NCBI GenBank assembly: GCA_024636985.1
Contig: JAGXFY010000082.1
Coordinates: 1 to 6,174, forward strand
Direction: 5' to 3'
Origin: Petrocella sp024636985
Lineage (GTDB): Bacteria > Bacillota > Clostridia > Lachnospirales > Vallitaleaceae
Length of the DNA: 6,174 nt
Part shown: positions 5,987-6,174 of the stretch, piece after piece
Numbering within the stretch: position 1 is the first letter of the stretch
How the letters are laid out: the number at the start of each line of letters is the position of its first letter
Program-made: the position numbers and the translations under genes
The notes under the pieces: model-generated
Told to the model about the DNA's origin: nothing
The model's input: only the letters and a program-made list of their open reading frames with translations
Databases searched by the model: none

Positions 5987-6000
5987 AGCAAACGGTTGCC
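5987..6000 (+). promoter_or_regulatory. cre-like or LacI-family operator
   Basis: AGCAAACGGTTGCC contains the near-palindrome GCAA-ACGG-TTGC with a central CG, and fits the catabolite-repression consensus TGNAANCGNWNNCA except at its two outer bases. It overlaps TTGCCC (5996-6001), a possible -35 that has TATGAC (6020-6025) 18 bp downstream. A related GCAA...TTGC pair (5962-5974) lies nearby, and GTCAT-GT-ATGAC (6014-6025) covers the putative -10. CcpA or a LacI-type repressor is a plausible ligand. An alternative promoter -10, TATACT (5919-5924), has no good -35. Confidence 0.4.
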
Positions 6001-6051
6001 CAACTTTTGATGCGTCATGTATGACACCAGATTTAATAGGGAGGAACAAAA

Positions 6052-6174
6052 ATGAAAAGATTGTTAACAATAATAATGGTACTTGCAATGGTAACAGCAT
6101 TGTTTGCCGGCTGTGGGAAAACAGAGACCCCAGAGACAGGTGAAATGACAGAAACAGAAACAGGAACAGAGACA
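6052..6174 (+). CDS. Lipoprotein, probable ABC transporter solute-binding protein (5' part)
   Basis: Only the first 41 codons are in the window; the reading frame is open to the end. The start ATG has AGGGAGGA (6038-6045) upstream with a 7-base gap after GGAGG. The product begins with a lipoprotein signal peptide: K2-R3, a hydrophobic stretch (4-18) and the lipobox FAGC ending in C21, the residue expected to be lipidated and to anchor the protein outside the membrane. A Thr/Glu-rich linker follows (TETPETGEMTETETGTET), typical of the spacer before the folded domain of clostridial substrate-binding lipoproteins. The position across from an AraC-family regulator supports a sugar or peptide transporter component. 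The folded domain is not visible, so another lipoprotein class is possible. Confidence 0.8.
   Translation, partial: MKRLLTIIMVLAMVTALFAGCGKTETPETGEMTETETGTET
6148..6174 (+). repeat. Hexamer repeats coding a Thr-Glu linker
   Basis: Degenerate ACAGAA-type hexamers run in frame (6148-6153, 6154-6159, then ACAGGA and ACAGAG variants) to the window end, coding Thr-Glu and Thr-Gly pairs in the lipoprotein linker. Slippage here would change linker length without shifting the frame. The array may continue past the window. Confidence 0.6.

Noticed and set aside
5931..6040. Cyclic-di-GMP or other known riboswitch in the lipoprotein leader
   Set aside because: GGTTGCC is present but none of the other conserved GEMM segments, such as GACGCAAAGC, nor conserved cores of other common riboswitch classes that I checked by eye.

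Overview
The window looks like chromosomal DNA from a low-GC Gram-positive bacterium of the class Clostridia. The reasons are AT-rich intergenic gaps, strong AGGAGG-type ribosome binding sites, TTG and GTG starts, intrinsic terminators with long T tracts, a CheX protein, a YuxH-type EAL-HDOD protein and a lipoprotein with a short clostridial-style signal peptide. A Lachnospirales-like source is plausible, but genus and species cannot be set from this sequence. There are five complete genes and the start of a sixth. I see no transposase, integrase, tRNA, rRNA or CRISPR array.

Layout. 1-249 has no gene; it holds two large inverted-repeat structures (2-96, three-armed; 124-196, one long hairpin) downstream of prfC. 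250-1854 (-) is prfC, peptide chain release factor 3. 1950-3197 (-) is a YuxH-type protein with a partly degenerate EAL domain joined to an HDOD domain. 3198-3463 is a gap with a four-unit 7-bp tandem repeat and the cheX terminator. 3464-3937 (-) is cheX. 3938-4104 is a compact divergent promoter region. 4105-4950 (+) is a stand-alone HDOD protein. 4951-5124 holds a probably bidirectional terminator and a cluster of short palindromes. 5125-5844 (-) is an AraC-family regulator. 5845-6051 is a second divergent control region with two direct repeats spaced 21 bp and a cre/LacI-like palindrome. 6052-6174 (+) is the start of a lipoprotein, probably an ABC-transporter solute-binding protein, cut by the window end.

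How the genes may work together. The middle genes (EAL-HDOD, CheX, HDOD) are typical motility or signal-output proteins: CheX dephosphorylates CheY-P, and EAL and HDOD proteins are usually linked to cyclic-di-GMP or stress signalling. They sit together without CheA, CheY or flagellar genes. cheX and the HDOD gene are divergently transcribed from closely packed promoters. The AraC regulator and the lipoprotein form the usual pair of a transport operon and its divergent activator. prfC is a housekeeping translation gene with its own predicted promoter. I found no convincing undescribed system. The most unusual material is non-coding: the three-armed inverted repeats and the operator architecture before the lipoprotein gene.
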